DNA of 64,000 nucleotides from Calothrix sp. NIES-4105 (GTDB lineage: Bacteria; Cyanobacteriota; Cyanobacteriia; Cyanobacteriales; Nostocaceae): positions 7,245,717 through 7,309,716 of the forward strand of contig NZ_AP018290.1 of assembly GCF_002368415.1 (NCBI RefSeq), given 5' to 3'. How positions within the stretch are numbered: position 1 is the first letter of the stretch; every line of letters starts with the position of its first letter. Positions 8,893 through 16,866 of this stretch are shown here, one piece after another. The position numbers and the translations under genes are program-made. Under the pieces are notes generated by a model. The model saw only the letters and a list, made by a program, of their open reading frames with translations, was not told the origin of the DNA and searched no databases.

Positions 8893-9146
8893 GACAAGTA
8901 CCCATCGATGAAGTAAAAAACGATTTGTCCGGCTATTTACAAGTTGCCGAAAAAGAGAGTGTAATTATTACTCGTGATGGACAACCAGTCGGAATTTTGA
9001 TTGGTTTGGAGGATGCAGAAGATTTATGGGAAGATTTACTGGTGCGCTCCCCAGGCTTTGAAGCAGAAATTGCTCAGGCTCGTCAAAGTTTGAAACAAGG
9101 TAAGGGAATTAGCATTGAGGAACTAAGAGCTAAGTATACAGATTAA
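8889..9146 (+). CDS. Phd/YefM-family antitoxin
   Basis: An 85-residue protein with the Phd/YefM N-terminal DNA-binding fold (VPIDEVKNDLSGYLQVAEKE, then VIITRDGQPVGILIGLEDAE) and an acidic helical tail (ARQSLKQGKGISIEELRAKY) that would wrap the toxin. An AGGAGGGAGGA stretch just upstream of the ATG is a strong ribosome binding site. No RelE, Doc or PIN toxin follows; the next 130 bases are repeat DNA. It is therefore an orphan antitoxin, possibly kept to neutralise a toxin elsewhere. Confidence 0.85.
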   Translation: MRQVPIDEVKNDLSGYLQVAEKESVIITRDGQPVGILIGLEDAEDLWEDLLVRSPGFEAEIAQARQSLKQGKGISIEELRAKYTD

Positions 9147-9279
9147 ATAATATTAAGATAATTTGACTTATCTTACTTTATTTAAAATCTTGTGGGGTGG
9201 GCATCCTTGCCCGCGCTTATATTATTGTAATTGTTACCTTCATATGTCGAAATGCTCCTTGCCATAACCTCAGAGAATT

Positions 9280-9495
9280 ATGACTCCAACTCCCACCACC
9301 CAACACCTTTCTCCGGAAGCGATTAATCTGCTGGTCAACGAATTGCCTGATTATATAAAAGCTGCGCTCTTGAAAAAGTCTGCCGAACTTGAATGCTCGT
9401 TGGAAGCTACAATCGAAATGGCAATATCCAGCTTTTTAGATGAAGAAGCGTTTAGCTTTGAGGATTGTTTAGTTGCGAGGGCGCCTGAAAGATAA
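9280..9495 (+). CDS. Hypothetical small protein
   Basis: A 71-residue frame (LSPEAINLLVNELPDYIKAA, then KKSAELECSLEATIEMAISS). Helical and acidic, with no signal or membrane segment. The composition resembles the small antitoxin-like proteins elsewhere in this window, but no partner is adjacent. The function is not recognised. Confidence 0.45.
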   Translation: MTPTPTTQHLSPEAINLLVNELPDYIKAALLKKSAELECSLEATIEMAISSFLDEEAFSFEDCLVARAPER

Positions 9496-9796
9496 GGATA
9501 AATAGGTTTGGTGTAATTGAGAATCATTCACAATTGAGAGTTGGTGCGTGACGCTTGTAAGGTGCGTGAAAGCAGTTTATTATTTCATTTCCTTGCAGAT
9601 TGTAATAGCTTTCACACACCCTACGGTTGAATGGCACTTACTTAAGCTAAAAAACTTTATTTATGTTGGGTTCCGCAAAGCCTCCACCCAACCTACGATT
9701 TTTAGGTAGGTGCCATTGCAGGTTACAGTTGTTATTGTTGCGTTCATATGGAAGGGCGCCGTATTCTCATTTAAGCACCCTACGATAATATATCTG
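9496..9796. repeat. Repeat-rich intergenic region upstream of the AraC gene
   Basis: It contains degenerate copies of GGTGCGTGA / CACACACCCTACGG and GGGTTCCGCAAAGCC / CCACCCAACCTACG. These are the common cyanobacterial extragenic repeats. An in-frame extension upstream of 9797 runs through this DNA and is not taken as coding. Confidence 0.5.
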
Positions 9797-10720
9797 ATGG
9801 CGCCTGAAACAAAACCCACAGCAACGGTTCCGGTAATTGATTATCATTCCTCACCAGAAGCATCTAATTTGGTGCTACCAAAACCTGCTATTCATCAGAT
9901 TACTTGTAAGGATTGGCATTTTGAAATACAGCGTCAACCTGCCCATGATACTGGTGAACACCGTCATAATATGAATTTGGTAACGATGGTGACATCAAAA
10001 ACACCTATTAATCAATCTATTGATGGGCAAACGCAACGGAATTTAGTTGGTGATAATAATTTATTTATTCTTCCTGCGGGTTTACTGCATCACTGTAAAT
10101 GGCGCCAAGATATAGAGTTTATGTGTATGGGACTTGACGCACATGTATTTATACGGGTGGGGCAAGAATTAGTTAATCCCGACCGAATCGAATTGATACC
10201 TCATTTTGCTACGGTCGAAGACCCGCTAATTCAAGGTATTTTGCTTACTATTAAAGATGAGTTGATTACTTCTGGAATTGGCAGTAATTTGTTTATCGAC
10301 CAACTCAAAGCGACATTAGTAACTCATATTTTACGTAAATACGGGGTTCGTAAGGTACAGATTGCGACTTATGCGGATGGTTTGCCGCGTCACAAGCTTA
10401 ACCATGTATTAGATTACATTGAAGCAAACCTTAATAATAGTCTTGGGTTAGAAGAACTAGCGCAACAAGTGGGAATGAGTCAATTTTACTTTAGCCGATT
10501 GTTTAAGCAGTCGTTAGGCATTACGCCGCACCAGTATGTAATTCAGCAACGAGTTGAACAAGCAAAACTTCTACTTCAAAAAGGAGAACTTGGTTTAGCG
10601 GAAATTGCCCTAGAGTGTGGGTTTGCCAATCAAGGACATTTTAACCGACATTTCAAACACCTTACAGGCGCCACTCCCAAAGAAATAGCAAGAACGTATA
10701 AAAACGGCAAAAATATATAA
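9797..10720 (+). CDS. AraC-family transcriptional regulator
   Basis: The N-terminal cupin-like sensor (HRHNMNLVTMVTSKTPINQS, then LFILPAGLLHHCKW) is followed by a C-terminal double helix-turn-helix (LNNSLGLEELAQQVGMSQFY, then FKQSLGITPHQYVIQQRVEQ, then LAEIALECGFANQGHFNRHF). The AraC signature is complete. ATG 9797 is chosen because the upstream in-frame part is repeat DNA. The gene lies 65 bases upstream of, and in the same direction as, the first of three quinone-reductase-like genes. By context it probably controls this cluster, perhaps responding to a reactive small molecule; the ligand is unknown. Confidence 0.85.
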   Translation: MAPETKPTATVPVIDYHSSPEASNLVLPKPAIHQITCKDWHFEIQRQPAHDTGEHRHNMNLVTMVTSKTPINQSIDGQTQRNLVGDNNLFILPAGLLHHCKWRQDIEFMCMGLDAHVFIRVGQELVNPDRIELIPHFATVEDPLIQGILLTIKDELITSGIGSNLFIDQLKATLVTHILRKYGVRKVQIATYADGLPRHKLNHVLDYIEANLNNSLGLEELAQQVGMSQFYFSRLFKQSLGITPHQYVIQQRVEQAKLLLQKGELGLAEIALECGFANQGHFNRHFKHLTGATPKEIARTYKNGKNI

Positions 10721-10785
10721 GACTTGCAGCCCGTGCGAGCGCTATTCTAAGCACAGTCAAGGCAATGCTGTGTTTGTGTCATCCT

Positions 10786-11784
10786 ATGAAAGCAATTCAG
10801 GTTCATCAATTTGGCAACTTTGAAGCGATTAAACTTGAGGAAATTGCTGATAAGTCACCGCAACCAGGTCAGGTAATAGTGCGGGTTTATGCAGCAGGTG
10901 TTAATCCCGCAGATTGGTATGTTGTCAACGGTTTGTTTCAAATACCACCTGCACTACCTGTTACACCTGGATTTGAAGCAGCAGGTGAAATTATAGCAGT
11001 GCATGAATCGGTAACAAACTTGAAACCAGGCACCAGGGTTTTAGTTGCTTTACCTTATTTAACAAATGATACTGCTCAATTTGGTGCTTTTGCGGAGCAA
11101 TTACAGATTCCTGCTGCAAATGTCGTTCCTATACCCGATGGTATTGATTATATTAAAGCCGCAGCAATTCCCGTTGTTTACGGTACAGCTTATATTGCTT
11201 TAAAAAATCGCGCGCAACTACAACCGGGTGAAACACTTCTAGTTACAGGAGGTACTGGAGGTACTGGTTCAGCAGCAATTCAAATTGGCAAACTTTTAGG
11301 CGCCAAGGTAATTGCAACAGCAAGTGGTTCAGAGAAGCTACAAAAGATAAAGGAACTAGGCGCCGATTATGCTATAGATTACAAGCAAGAAAATGTCGCA
11401 GAACGTTTAAAAGAAATTACTGAAGGCAAAGGTGTAAATGTTGCGTTTGAAACCGTTGGTGGAGACTTGTTTGACGCAGTTTTGCAATCAATGAGTTGGG
11501 AAGGTCGTTTATTACCGATTGGGATGGCGAGTGGTATTATTCCCGAAGTTAGCACAATGAAAATTTTGGCTGGTAACTTTTCGATTATCGGTACAGATTT
11601 TGCTGCGTACACCGTGCGTCATATCGATTTAGTTCGAGAAGCTTTAACAGAAATATTAAATTGGCATCATGATGGAAAGCTTCAAGGAGCAACTGTGAAA
11701 ACAATCCCATTAGAACAAGCAGCAGAAACATTTGAACTAGTACATACTGGTAAAGCAGGCAGCAAAGTTGTATTAACAGTGTAA
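10786..11784 (+). CDS. NADPH:quinone reductase-like MDR oxidoreductase
   Basis: A 332-residue medium-chain dehydrogenase/reductase of the zinc-free quinone oxidoreductase type. The N-terminal GroES-like part (MKAIQVHQFGNFEAIKLEEI, then VNPADWYVV) is followed by a Rossmann motif in the GGTGGTGSAAIQIGK region and a typical GKAGSKVVLTV end. The conserved zinc-binding cysteines of alcohol dehydrogenases are absent. The start at MKAIQVHQFG (10786) matches the pseudogenised paralog at 14071. It probably reduces quinones or alpha,beta-unsaturated carbonyls with NADPH. First enzyme gene after the AraC regulator. Confidence 0.85.
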   Translation: MKAIQVHQFGNFEAIKLEEIADKSPQPGQVIVRVYAAGVNPADWYVVNGLFQIPPALPVTPGFEAAGEIIAVHESVTNLKPGTRVLVALPYLTNDTAQFGAFAEQLQIPAANVVPIPDGIDYIKAAAIPVVYGTAYIALKNRAQLQPGETLLVTGGTGGTGSAAIQIGKLLGAKVIATASGSEKLQKIKELGADYAIDYKQENVAERLKEITEGKGVNVAFETVGGDLFDAVLQSMSWEGRLLPIGMASGIIPEVSTMKILAGNFSIIGTDFAAYTVRHIDLVREALTEILNWHHDGKLQGATVKTIPLEQAAETFELVHTGKAGSKVVLTV

Positions 11785-11805
11785 AGAATCCCCCCACTAC
11801 CCCCC

Positions 11806-11966
11806 TTAATAAGGATACTGCTAGCGAATAGGGGTTCAGACCCCTCATTTTACACAAAATGGTGGGTAGAGACGCGATTAATCGCGTCTCTACGAGGGTC
11901 TGGAATGACGCAAAATCGTGGGTATGATGGGCGCCACCCTCGAATCGCCAGCAGTATCCTTAATAA
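11806..11966. mobile_element. 147-bp MITE with 15-bp terminal inverted repeats and 7-bp target duplication
   Basis: The left end GGATACTGCTAGCGA (11813-11827) pairs with the right end TCGCCAGCAGTATCC (11945-11959) with one mismatch. TTAATAA flanks both sides (11806-11812 and 11960-11966). The target was itself a G-run palindrome (CCCCC-TTAATAA-GGGGGG). The 28-bp palindrome at 11866-11893 lies near its centre. It is too small to code for a transposase and so must be moved in trans. Confidence 0.75.
11866..11893. repeat. 28-bp perfect palindrome (GTAGAGACGCGATT family)
   Basis: The 14-base arm GTAGAGACGCGATT is followed at once by its exact reverse complement. Same family as 7855-7880 and 47090-47117. 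Here it is nested inside the MITE. Confidence 0.9.
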
Positions 11967-12027
11967 GGGGGGAACAAGAGTAGACAGAAATCTTAGCCTT
12001 CTTTGTAAGAAAATTAATACCATTCTT

Positions 12028-12062
12028 AGCCCCCCCTTATTAAGGGGGGGTTGGGGGGGATC
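12028..12062. repeat. G-run palindromic repeat
   Basis: CCCCCCTTATTAAGGGGGG followed by TTGGGGGGGATCAAC. Members of this family also lie at 11795-11812 with 11960-11970, 17655-17716, 32287-32351 with 32531-32560, and 43421-43525. Extragenic repeat, not coding. Confidence 0.75.
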
Positions 12063-12073
12063 AACAATATCGG

Positions 12074-12172
12074 ATGCAAACATGGAAAAATGGAAGAATT
12101 GTCCATGAACGCTATTTCTACGACCCTAGTAGTTTTCAAGGTCTTGCCAAAGAAATCAACCAAATGCATTAA
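12074..12172 (+). pseudogene. C-terminal remnant of a SnoaL/NTF2-like protein
   Basis: The frame reads MQTWKNGRIVHERYFYDPSS and FQGLAKEINQMH, then stops 6 bases before the next reductase gene. The WxNGxIVxExxFYD pattern is the typical last strand of SnoaL-like NTF2-fold proteins. The 5' part has been replaced by the G-run repeat and MITE insertions immediately upstream. It was probably an intact cluster member before those insertions. Confidence 0.55.
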
Positions 12173-12178
12173 ATACAA

Positions 12179-13186
12179 ATGAAAGCTTACCAAATTCAAG
12201 ACGCTTCAGGTATTGATGGCTTAAAGCTGGTGGAACTTCCAGAACCATCGCCCAGTTTTGGTCAAATTTTAATCAAAGTTCAAGCAACCTCGCTTAATTA
12301 TCGCGATACTGCAGTAATTGCAGGCGCCTATCCCAATCAAAAACTACCAGTAATTCCTCTATCTGATGGTGCGGGTGAAGTTGTAGCGGTAGGTGAAGGT
12401 GTTACGCGCGTTAAAGTTGGTGATAGAGTTGCAGGTTGTTTTTTTCAAGATTGGGTTGCGGGCAAGCTAGACAGGCAAAAAATTCTATCAGCTTTGGGTG
12501 GTTCTATTGATGGGATGTTAGCTGAGTACGTTGTCTTAAATCAAGATGGAGTAGTTATATTACCTGAACATTTTTCTTATGAAGATGGCGCCACCCTTCC
12601 TTGTGCTGCTGTTACTGCATGGCAAGCATTAGTAACAAGAGGTGGAATAGCTGCGGGAGAGACGGTACTATTGCTAGGTACAGGTGGTGTTTCGATTTTT
12701 GCACTGCAATTTGCCCGCATTGCTGGCGCCAAAATTATTATTACATCCAGCAGCGACGAAAAATTAGAACGTGCGAAAGAAATGGGTGCCGCTGAAACTA
12801 TTAATTATAAAACTTATCCAAACTGGCATGAAAAAGTTCGTGAATTTACTCAACTTGAAGGTGTAGACCAAGTTATTGAAGTTGGTGGTGCTGGAACATT
12901 AGATAAATCATTACGTGCTGTTCGCGTTGGTGGTCGCGTTAGCTTAATTGGTGTTTTAGCTGGTACTGGTGGAAATGTTAATCATACTAATATTCTTTTG
13001 AAAAGTATCGATGTGCAAGGAATTTATGTTGGCAGCCGAGAAATGTTTGAAGCAATGAATCGAGCTATTACGCTACACCAAATTCGTCCTGTTATTGATA
13101 AAGTTTTTCCATTCAACGATGCACCCGAAGCTTATCGTCATCTACAAAGCGGCGCCCACTTTGGTAAAGTTGTAATTAAATTTTAG
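12179..13186 (+). CDS. Zinc-dependent-type alcohol dehydrogenase / MDR oxidoreductase
   Basis: A 335-residue MDR enzyme. The GroES-like N terminus (VQATSLNYRDTAVIAGAYPN) and the nucleotide-binding motif (LLLGTGGVSIFALQFARIAG) are clear, and it ends HLQSGAHFGKVVIKF. The NYRD motif places it among quinone-reductase-like alcohol dehydrogenases. The catalytic zinc Cys of classical ADHs is not evident. It lies 18 bases upstream of the SnoaL-like gene, so the two are probably co-transcribed. Substrate unknown; a small aldehyde, alcohol or enone is likely. Confidence 0.85.
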   Translation: MKAYQIQDASGIDGLKLVELPEPSPSFGQILIKVQATSLNYRDTAVIAGAYPNQKLPVIPLSDGAGEVVAVGEGVTRVKVGDRVAGCFFQDWVAGKLDRQKILSALGGSIDGMLAEYVVLNQDGVVILPEHFSYEDGATLPCAAVTAWQALVTRGGIAAGETVLLLGTGGVSIFALQFARIAGAKIIITSSSDEKLERAKEMGAAETINYKTYPNWHEKVREFTQLEGVDQVIEVGGAGTLDKSLRAVRVGGRVSLIGVLAGTGGNVNHTNILLKSIDVQGIYVGSREMFEAMNRAITLHQIRPVIDKVFPFNDAPEAYRHLQSGAHFGKVVIKF

Positions 13187-13204
13187 ATATTAGGATTACC
13201 GTCT

Positions 13205-13597
13205 ATGACAATTGGTGAAGAAGCCTTTGCACTTTTTAAGCGCGCGGTTGAAACAGGAGAATATCAACCAATGTTAGATGCAATGGTTGAAGATTACAAG
13301 TTTGTTTATCCTGTTCCCGGTTCCTTTCATGGTGAAAACCGAGGACGCGATGTATTTGCAAATTATTTACAAACAACCGCAGCTAACTTACGCCCAACCC
13401 TTGAACTTTATCGTACAACACATTTAGGTAACATCACGATATTTGAATTTAACGTTAGTGGCACGTTAAACGAGCAATCTTTTCAAACAAGCGTTGCTCA
13501 AGTATATGAGGAAAAAGACGGCTTTCTTATTGGTCATCAAGAATATATAGGTGACTTGGCGCCTTTTATGGCGATGGCTGATAAGAGTAAAAGTTAA
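13205..13597 (+). CDS. SnoaL-like / NTF2-fold protein
   Basis: A 130-residue protein (EEAFALFKRAVETGEYQPML, then YKFVYPVPGSFHGENRGRDV). The pattern is that of SnoaL-like NTF2-fold proteins: N-terminal helices around a cone-shaped pocket and the sheet strand TIFEFNVSGTL. Some members are cyclases or isomerases, many are unassigned. Located between the MDR gene (18 bases upstream) and a small dimeric-barrel-like gene (18 bases downstream), so one operon is likely. Confidence 0.75.
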   Translation: MTIGEEAFALFKRAVETGEYQPMLDAMVEDYKFVYPVPGSFHGENRGRDVFANYLQTTAANLRPTLELYRTTHLGNITIFEFNVSGTLNEQSFQTSVAQVYEEKDGFLIGHQEYIGDLAPFMAMADKSKS

Positions 13598-13615
13598 TTG
13601 TTGGAGAAAATCAAA

Positions 13616-13906
13616 ATGCAATTTTTAGTTATAGCTAAGGTTATTGAAGGCGTTCCAATGGACAAAGTATTACCTTTGGTTCAAGCAGAAGCAGCGAAAG
13701 TATGGGAATATTATGCAGCAGATATGGTTCGTAGTATTTCTTACATCGCTGATAATAGTGGCGCCGTTTTACTTTGGGAGGCGCCAAGCTTGGAAGCAGT
13801 AACCGAAATGGTTGCTCAATTACCAATGGTGCAAGAAGGTGTTTTAAAAGCTGATATTACACCATTGAAACCTTACACAGGTACAGAATCATTGTTCGCA
13901 AAATAA
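13616..13906 (+). CDS. Small protein, probable ferredoxin-like dimeric barrel
   Basis: A 96-residue frame starting at ATG 13616. GGAG lies 12 bases upstream, and the in-frame TTG at 13598 is less likely. The sequence MQFLVIAKVIEGVPMDKVLP, then VRSISYIADNSGAVLLWEAP, then VTEMVAQLPMVQEGVLKADI looks like the muconolactone-isomerase/YCII-type dimeric alpha-beta barrel. The call rests on pattern only. The gene belongs to the reductase cluster and might detoxify or isomerise the same substrates. Confidence 0.55.
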   Translation: MQFLVIAKVIEGVPMDKVLPLVQAEAAKVWEYYAADMVRSISYIADNSGAVLLWEAPSLEAVTEMVAQLPMVQEGVLKADITPLKPYTGTESLFAK

Positions 13907-13934
13907 ATCTTTATCTCTTGTGTATCTCTTGTGT

Positions 13935-14035
13935 ATCTCTTGTGGAATGGGCATCCTTGCCCGTTCCTAACACAAACATCTTGCATGAGGCGCTCCGGGA
14001 TGCCCGCTCCACAAGAACAAGAAACTGCCCCACAA
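13935..14035. repeat. Interspersed GGGCATCCTTGCCCG-type repeat
   Basis: Two oppositely oriented units, CTTGTGGAATGGGCATCCTT...CCCG and CGGGATGCCCGCTCCACAAG, face each other across about 40 bases. This forms a long imperfect hairpin between the cluster genes. The same arrangement occurs at 48421-48505. Confidence 0.7.
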
Positions 14036-14070
14036 GAAAATATCCTATTTCAAATAAAACAAAAAATACA

Positions 14071-15036
14071 ATGAAAGCAGTACAAGTTCACCAATTCGGC
14101 GCCCCAGAAGTTCTTAAAGTCGAAGAAATTCTACACCAACACCAAACGCTGGACAAGTATTAATTAGGGTTCATGCAGCAGGTGTTAGTCCACTCGATAC
14201 TTATGTGCGCGAACAAAGTCATGGCGCCCCAATACCATCCTTACCATATATTCCTGGTTTTGAAGCAGCAGGTGTAATTGAAGCTGTAGGTGAAGGTGTC
14301 ACCAAGTTTAAAGCGGGCGACCGTGTTTATGCAAATACTTTTTTAGGAGCATATGCAGAATTAATCGTGCATGATGCTGAATCGGTTTATCATTTACCTA
14401 ATAATATTTCGTTTGCACAAGCTACTGCTGCTGTCAATTCTTATCCCACAGCTTATTACGCACTGTTTAATCTAGCTAAAGCTAAACCTGGAGAAACTGT
14501 ATTTGTACATGGCGCGGCTTGGTGCAGTTGGTAGTGCCGCTGTACAAATAGCGCACGCTTATGGTTTAAAAGTAGTTGGAAGTGCAGGAAGTGAGCAGGG
14601 GTTAGAATTAATAGAGAAAGAAGGCGCCCACTTTACAGTTAATCATCGCGAACGAGGCTATTTAGATAAAGCGTTAGAATTCACAGGTGGTAAAGGCTTT
14701 GATGTAATTTTAGAAATGAACGCTACGAAAAAGTTAGCAGACGATGTTAACTTAATTGCACCATTTGCTCGTATTATTATCATTGGTGGAACGGATGGTG
14801 CAGTAAATCTAGACCCTACACGATTGCTTTGGAAAGGCGCCAGTATTATAGGTTTATATATTGGACTTGCAACTCCACAAGAATCAGCACAAATACATGC
14901 TGCAATATACGCAGGACTGGAAAACGGCACATTACGTCCAGCAGTAGCACAAGAATTTGCACTATCCGAAGTCGCTAAATCTCATGAAGCAGTTAGGCAA
15001 GCAAGCAGTTCAGGAAAAGTTGTATTGAAATTTTAA
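14071..15036 (+). pseudogene. NADPH:quinone reductase, two frameshifts
   Basis: A full-length MDR gene can be read only by switching frame twice. It begins MKAVQVHQFGAPEVLKVEEI, shifts near 14130 into TPTPNAGQVLIRVHAAGVSP, and runs to GETVFVHGA. It then shifts near 14515 into GAVGSAAVQIAHAYGLKVVG and ends SGKVVLKF. It is closely related to the gene at 10786. The breaks fall in conserved positions, one in the glycine-rich nucleotide-binding loop, so none of the fragments should be active. Resequencing would exclude assembly errors. Confidence 0.8.
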
Positions 15037-15065
15037 ACATTATGCCATTGAAGTTAAACAAATAA

Positions 15066-15437
15066 CTATCTTCTGCGGCTTTTTTTGTTGGATAGCTTGG
15101 CTTTAGTGCCTCGAATAACGATTAGCAAAGGAATTAAAGCAAAAAGTAAACTAGGTAGAACTGCTAAAGAAGATGAAGATATAGCAACACCTAAGAGCAA
15201 AAAAAATAAACCTCCGAACAATGCCCAGCCTGTCAAAAGCACCCACAAGGGCATGGCGCCAGTAGACATACCTCTCATTGCTCTACCTTCGCTATAAATT
15301 TCTCCTATCGGGTCATAAGCAGAAGGAATTTTTTCTACATAAGTAGAACTTTGTTCGGCAGGAATATCCACAGAAACCTTATCTTCGGGCTTTCTGTAAT
15401 CGCTAAAAAAATCCTGATTGTCGTTATTATTGCTCAT
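15066..15437 (-). CDS. Hypothetical membrane protein
   Basis: A 123-residue frame from MSNNNDNQDFFSDYRKPEDK (start 15437 preferred; the upstream M at 15482 adds an unlikely leader). A polar N terminus of about 60 residues is followed by two close membrane helices (LWVLLTGWALFGGLFFLLLG, then LAVLPSLLFALIPLLIVI) and a basic tail (KAKLSNKKSRRR) expected in the cytosol. Function not recognised. It converges with the reductase pseudogene. Confidence 0.6.
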   Translation of the reverse strand: MSNNNDNQDFFSDYRKPEDKVSVDIPAEQSSTYVEKIPSAYDPIGEIYSEGRAMRGMSTGAMPLWVLLTGWALFGGLFFLLLGVAISSSSLAVLPSLLFALIPLLIVIRGTKAKLSNKKSRRR

Positions 15438-15684
15438 ATATGTACCAAGCGGTAAATTACTCACCCTACTAATTATTCTCAACAGCTAAATACATCATTA
15501 ATGAGAATGATTTCGGAAACTCACGCTCATAGTACATTAGCCCTCAACAAAAAGTATTATCTGTAATTCAAGCTTTTCTCCGATGTACGAGAGCGCGCGG
15601 AATTCCTATTATGAACTCATGAAGGCAAGCAGCCCAGACGCTGCAAGGTTTCAAATCTAACTGACTATACTTGAGGATAAGACA

Positions 15685-15927
15685 ATGAATAACGAAATTA
15701 ATGCAGTAGAACTATCCAATGACGAACTTGATACTGTAGCTGGTGGTTTGGCAATTACTTTAGGTGACGTTGGTGGTTTTGCATCTGATGCATCAAACAG
15801 CTATTCACTAAAACAACTCCAAGTTGGTCAACAAACATTCGCTGGTTCCACTGGTAGCGGTACAGCTTCTGTAGCTAATTTAACAGACATCTTTAGCAAC
15901 GCTGGTCAAGCTATCGCTGTTAAATAA
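15685..15927 (+). CDS. CTB-type double-glycine bacteriocin precursor
   Basis: An 80-residue peptide. The leader MNNEINAVELSNDELDTVAG ends in a double glycine (residues 20-21) with the ELSxDELDxVAGG pattern of cyanobacterial CTB-family bacteriocins. The 59-residue core is small, polar and glycine-, serine- and threonine-rich (FAGSTGSGTASVANLTDIFS) and contains no cysteine. Such leaders are normally cut during export by a C39-peptidase ABC transporter. No transporter, HlyD protein or modifying enzyme is adjacent, so it is an orphan precursor in this window. The preceding 190 bases have no gene and probably hold its promoter. Confidence 0.8.
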   Translation: MNNEINAVELSNDELDTVAGGLAITLGDVGGFASDASNSYSLKQLQVGQQTFAGSTGSGTASVANLTDIFSNAGQAIAVK

Positions 15928-16148
15928 TCTCTATTTATAAGTCTCTTAAAACCACATTCTTTTATAACTTTACACGGTGCTAGTAATTTAATATTGGCGC
16001 CGTTTATTCAATATTTTGACATTAGGCACATATTTTTCAACAAGAAGGGAATAATTGAGGTGTGGTAACTGTTGATAAATGACAGTGGATAGCTCTATAA
16101 TATATAAGTGTCTGGCAGCACCAGTTTCAGAAAAAGGAACATAAATAT

Positions 16149-16412
16149 ATGAATATTCAACTTGTTGAATCTTTAGCTAATGCAATTAAAGCTTTGTCTA
16201 CTGAAGAACGGGAGTTATTAAACCAAAAATTAACACATCAATCTAATTGGCAAAACTTACGAACAAAAATTTTAGCTGATGCTCAAGCTGTTCAGCAAAG
16301 ACGTAATGGTCAAGCCTCTGAGCCAGATATTGACCAAATTATTCATCAGATGCGAGAAGAGCGAGATGAGGAATTATTATCAGGTTTATCCCACAGTCAA
16401 GAACAAGTATGA
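16149..16412 (+). CDS. vapB: VapB-like antitoxin
   Basis: An 87-residue protein (LVESLANAIKALSTEERELL, later DIDQIIHQMREERDEELL). It starts with the LSTEEREL helix common to small cyanobacterial antitoxins that precede PIN toxins. Its TGA overlaps the ATG of the PIN gene (ATGA), so translation is coupled. It should bind and inhibit the PIN nuclease and repress the pair. Confidence 0.75.
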   Translation: MNIQLVESLANAIKALSTEERELLNQKLTHQSNWQNLRTKILADAQAVQQRRNGQASEPDIDQIIHQMREERDEELLSGLSHSQEQV

Positions 16413-16837
16413 CCAGGCAAATTATTTGTGTAGATGCTAATTTTATAGTTAAATTAATTAACAATCCTTCAGAAACCTCACCTCATTTAAAATTGTGGAA
16501 TAATTGGGAGCAAAACCAGACTCAGATTATTGCTCCAACTCTCTTATGTTACGAAGTTACAAATGTATTTCATCGAATGCAACTGGCTAAACAGTTATTG
16601 ATTACAGAAGCTCAGAAATTTCTCAATAATGCTCTGAGTTTATCCATTCAATTTTACGGTGATCAGCAACTTCATCAACAAGCCTGGGAAATTGCACAAC
16701 AATTTAATCTCTCAGCTACTTATGATGCTCATTACTTGGCATTAGCTCAAAGATTTCAGGCTTCATTTTACACAGCTGATAAACGCCTATTTAACAAAGT
16801 TCATTCTGCTTTGCCTTGGGTCTATTTAGTGGAATAA
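16409..16837 (+). CDS. vapC: PIN-domain ribonuclease toxin (VapC-like)
   Basis: A 142-residue PIN protein. The first catalytic Asp is in ICVDANFIVKL, the central Glu probably in LLCYEVTNVFHR, and the last acidic cluster in SATYDAHYLALAQ with FYTADKRLFN. All the metal-binding positions expected of VapC are present, so the toxin looks active. It overlaps vapB by 4 bases. Confidence 0.85.
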   Translation: MTRQIICVDANFIVKLINNPSETSPHLKLWNNWEQNQTQIIAPTLLCYEVTNVFHRMQLAKQLLITEAQKFLNNALSLSIQFYGDQQLHQQAWEIAQQFNLSATYDAHYLALAQRFQASFYTADKRLFNKVHSALPWVYLVE

Positions 16838-16866
16838 TTGTGTTGAAAAACAGTTGAAAAATATTA

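Noticed and set aside
11585-12108. Several overlapping open frames on both strands between the two reductases
   Set aside because: They are shadows of the reductase gene or run through the MITE and G-run repeats, with no family similarity.
14071-15036. Programmed ribosomal frameshifting in the third reductase
   Set aside because: Neither shift site has a slippery heptamer followed by a stable structure, and one shift destroys the conserved glycine loop; decay is simpler.
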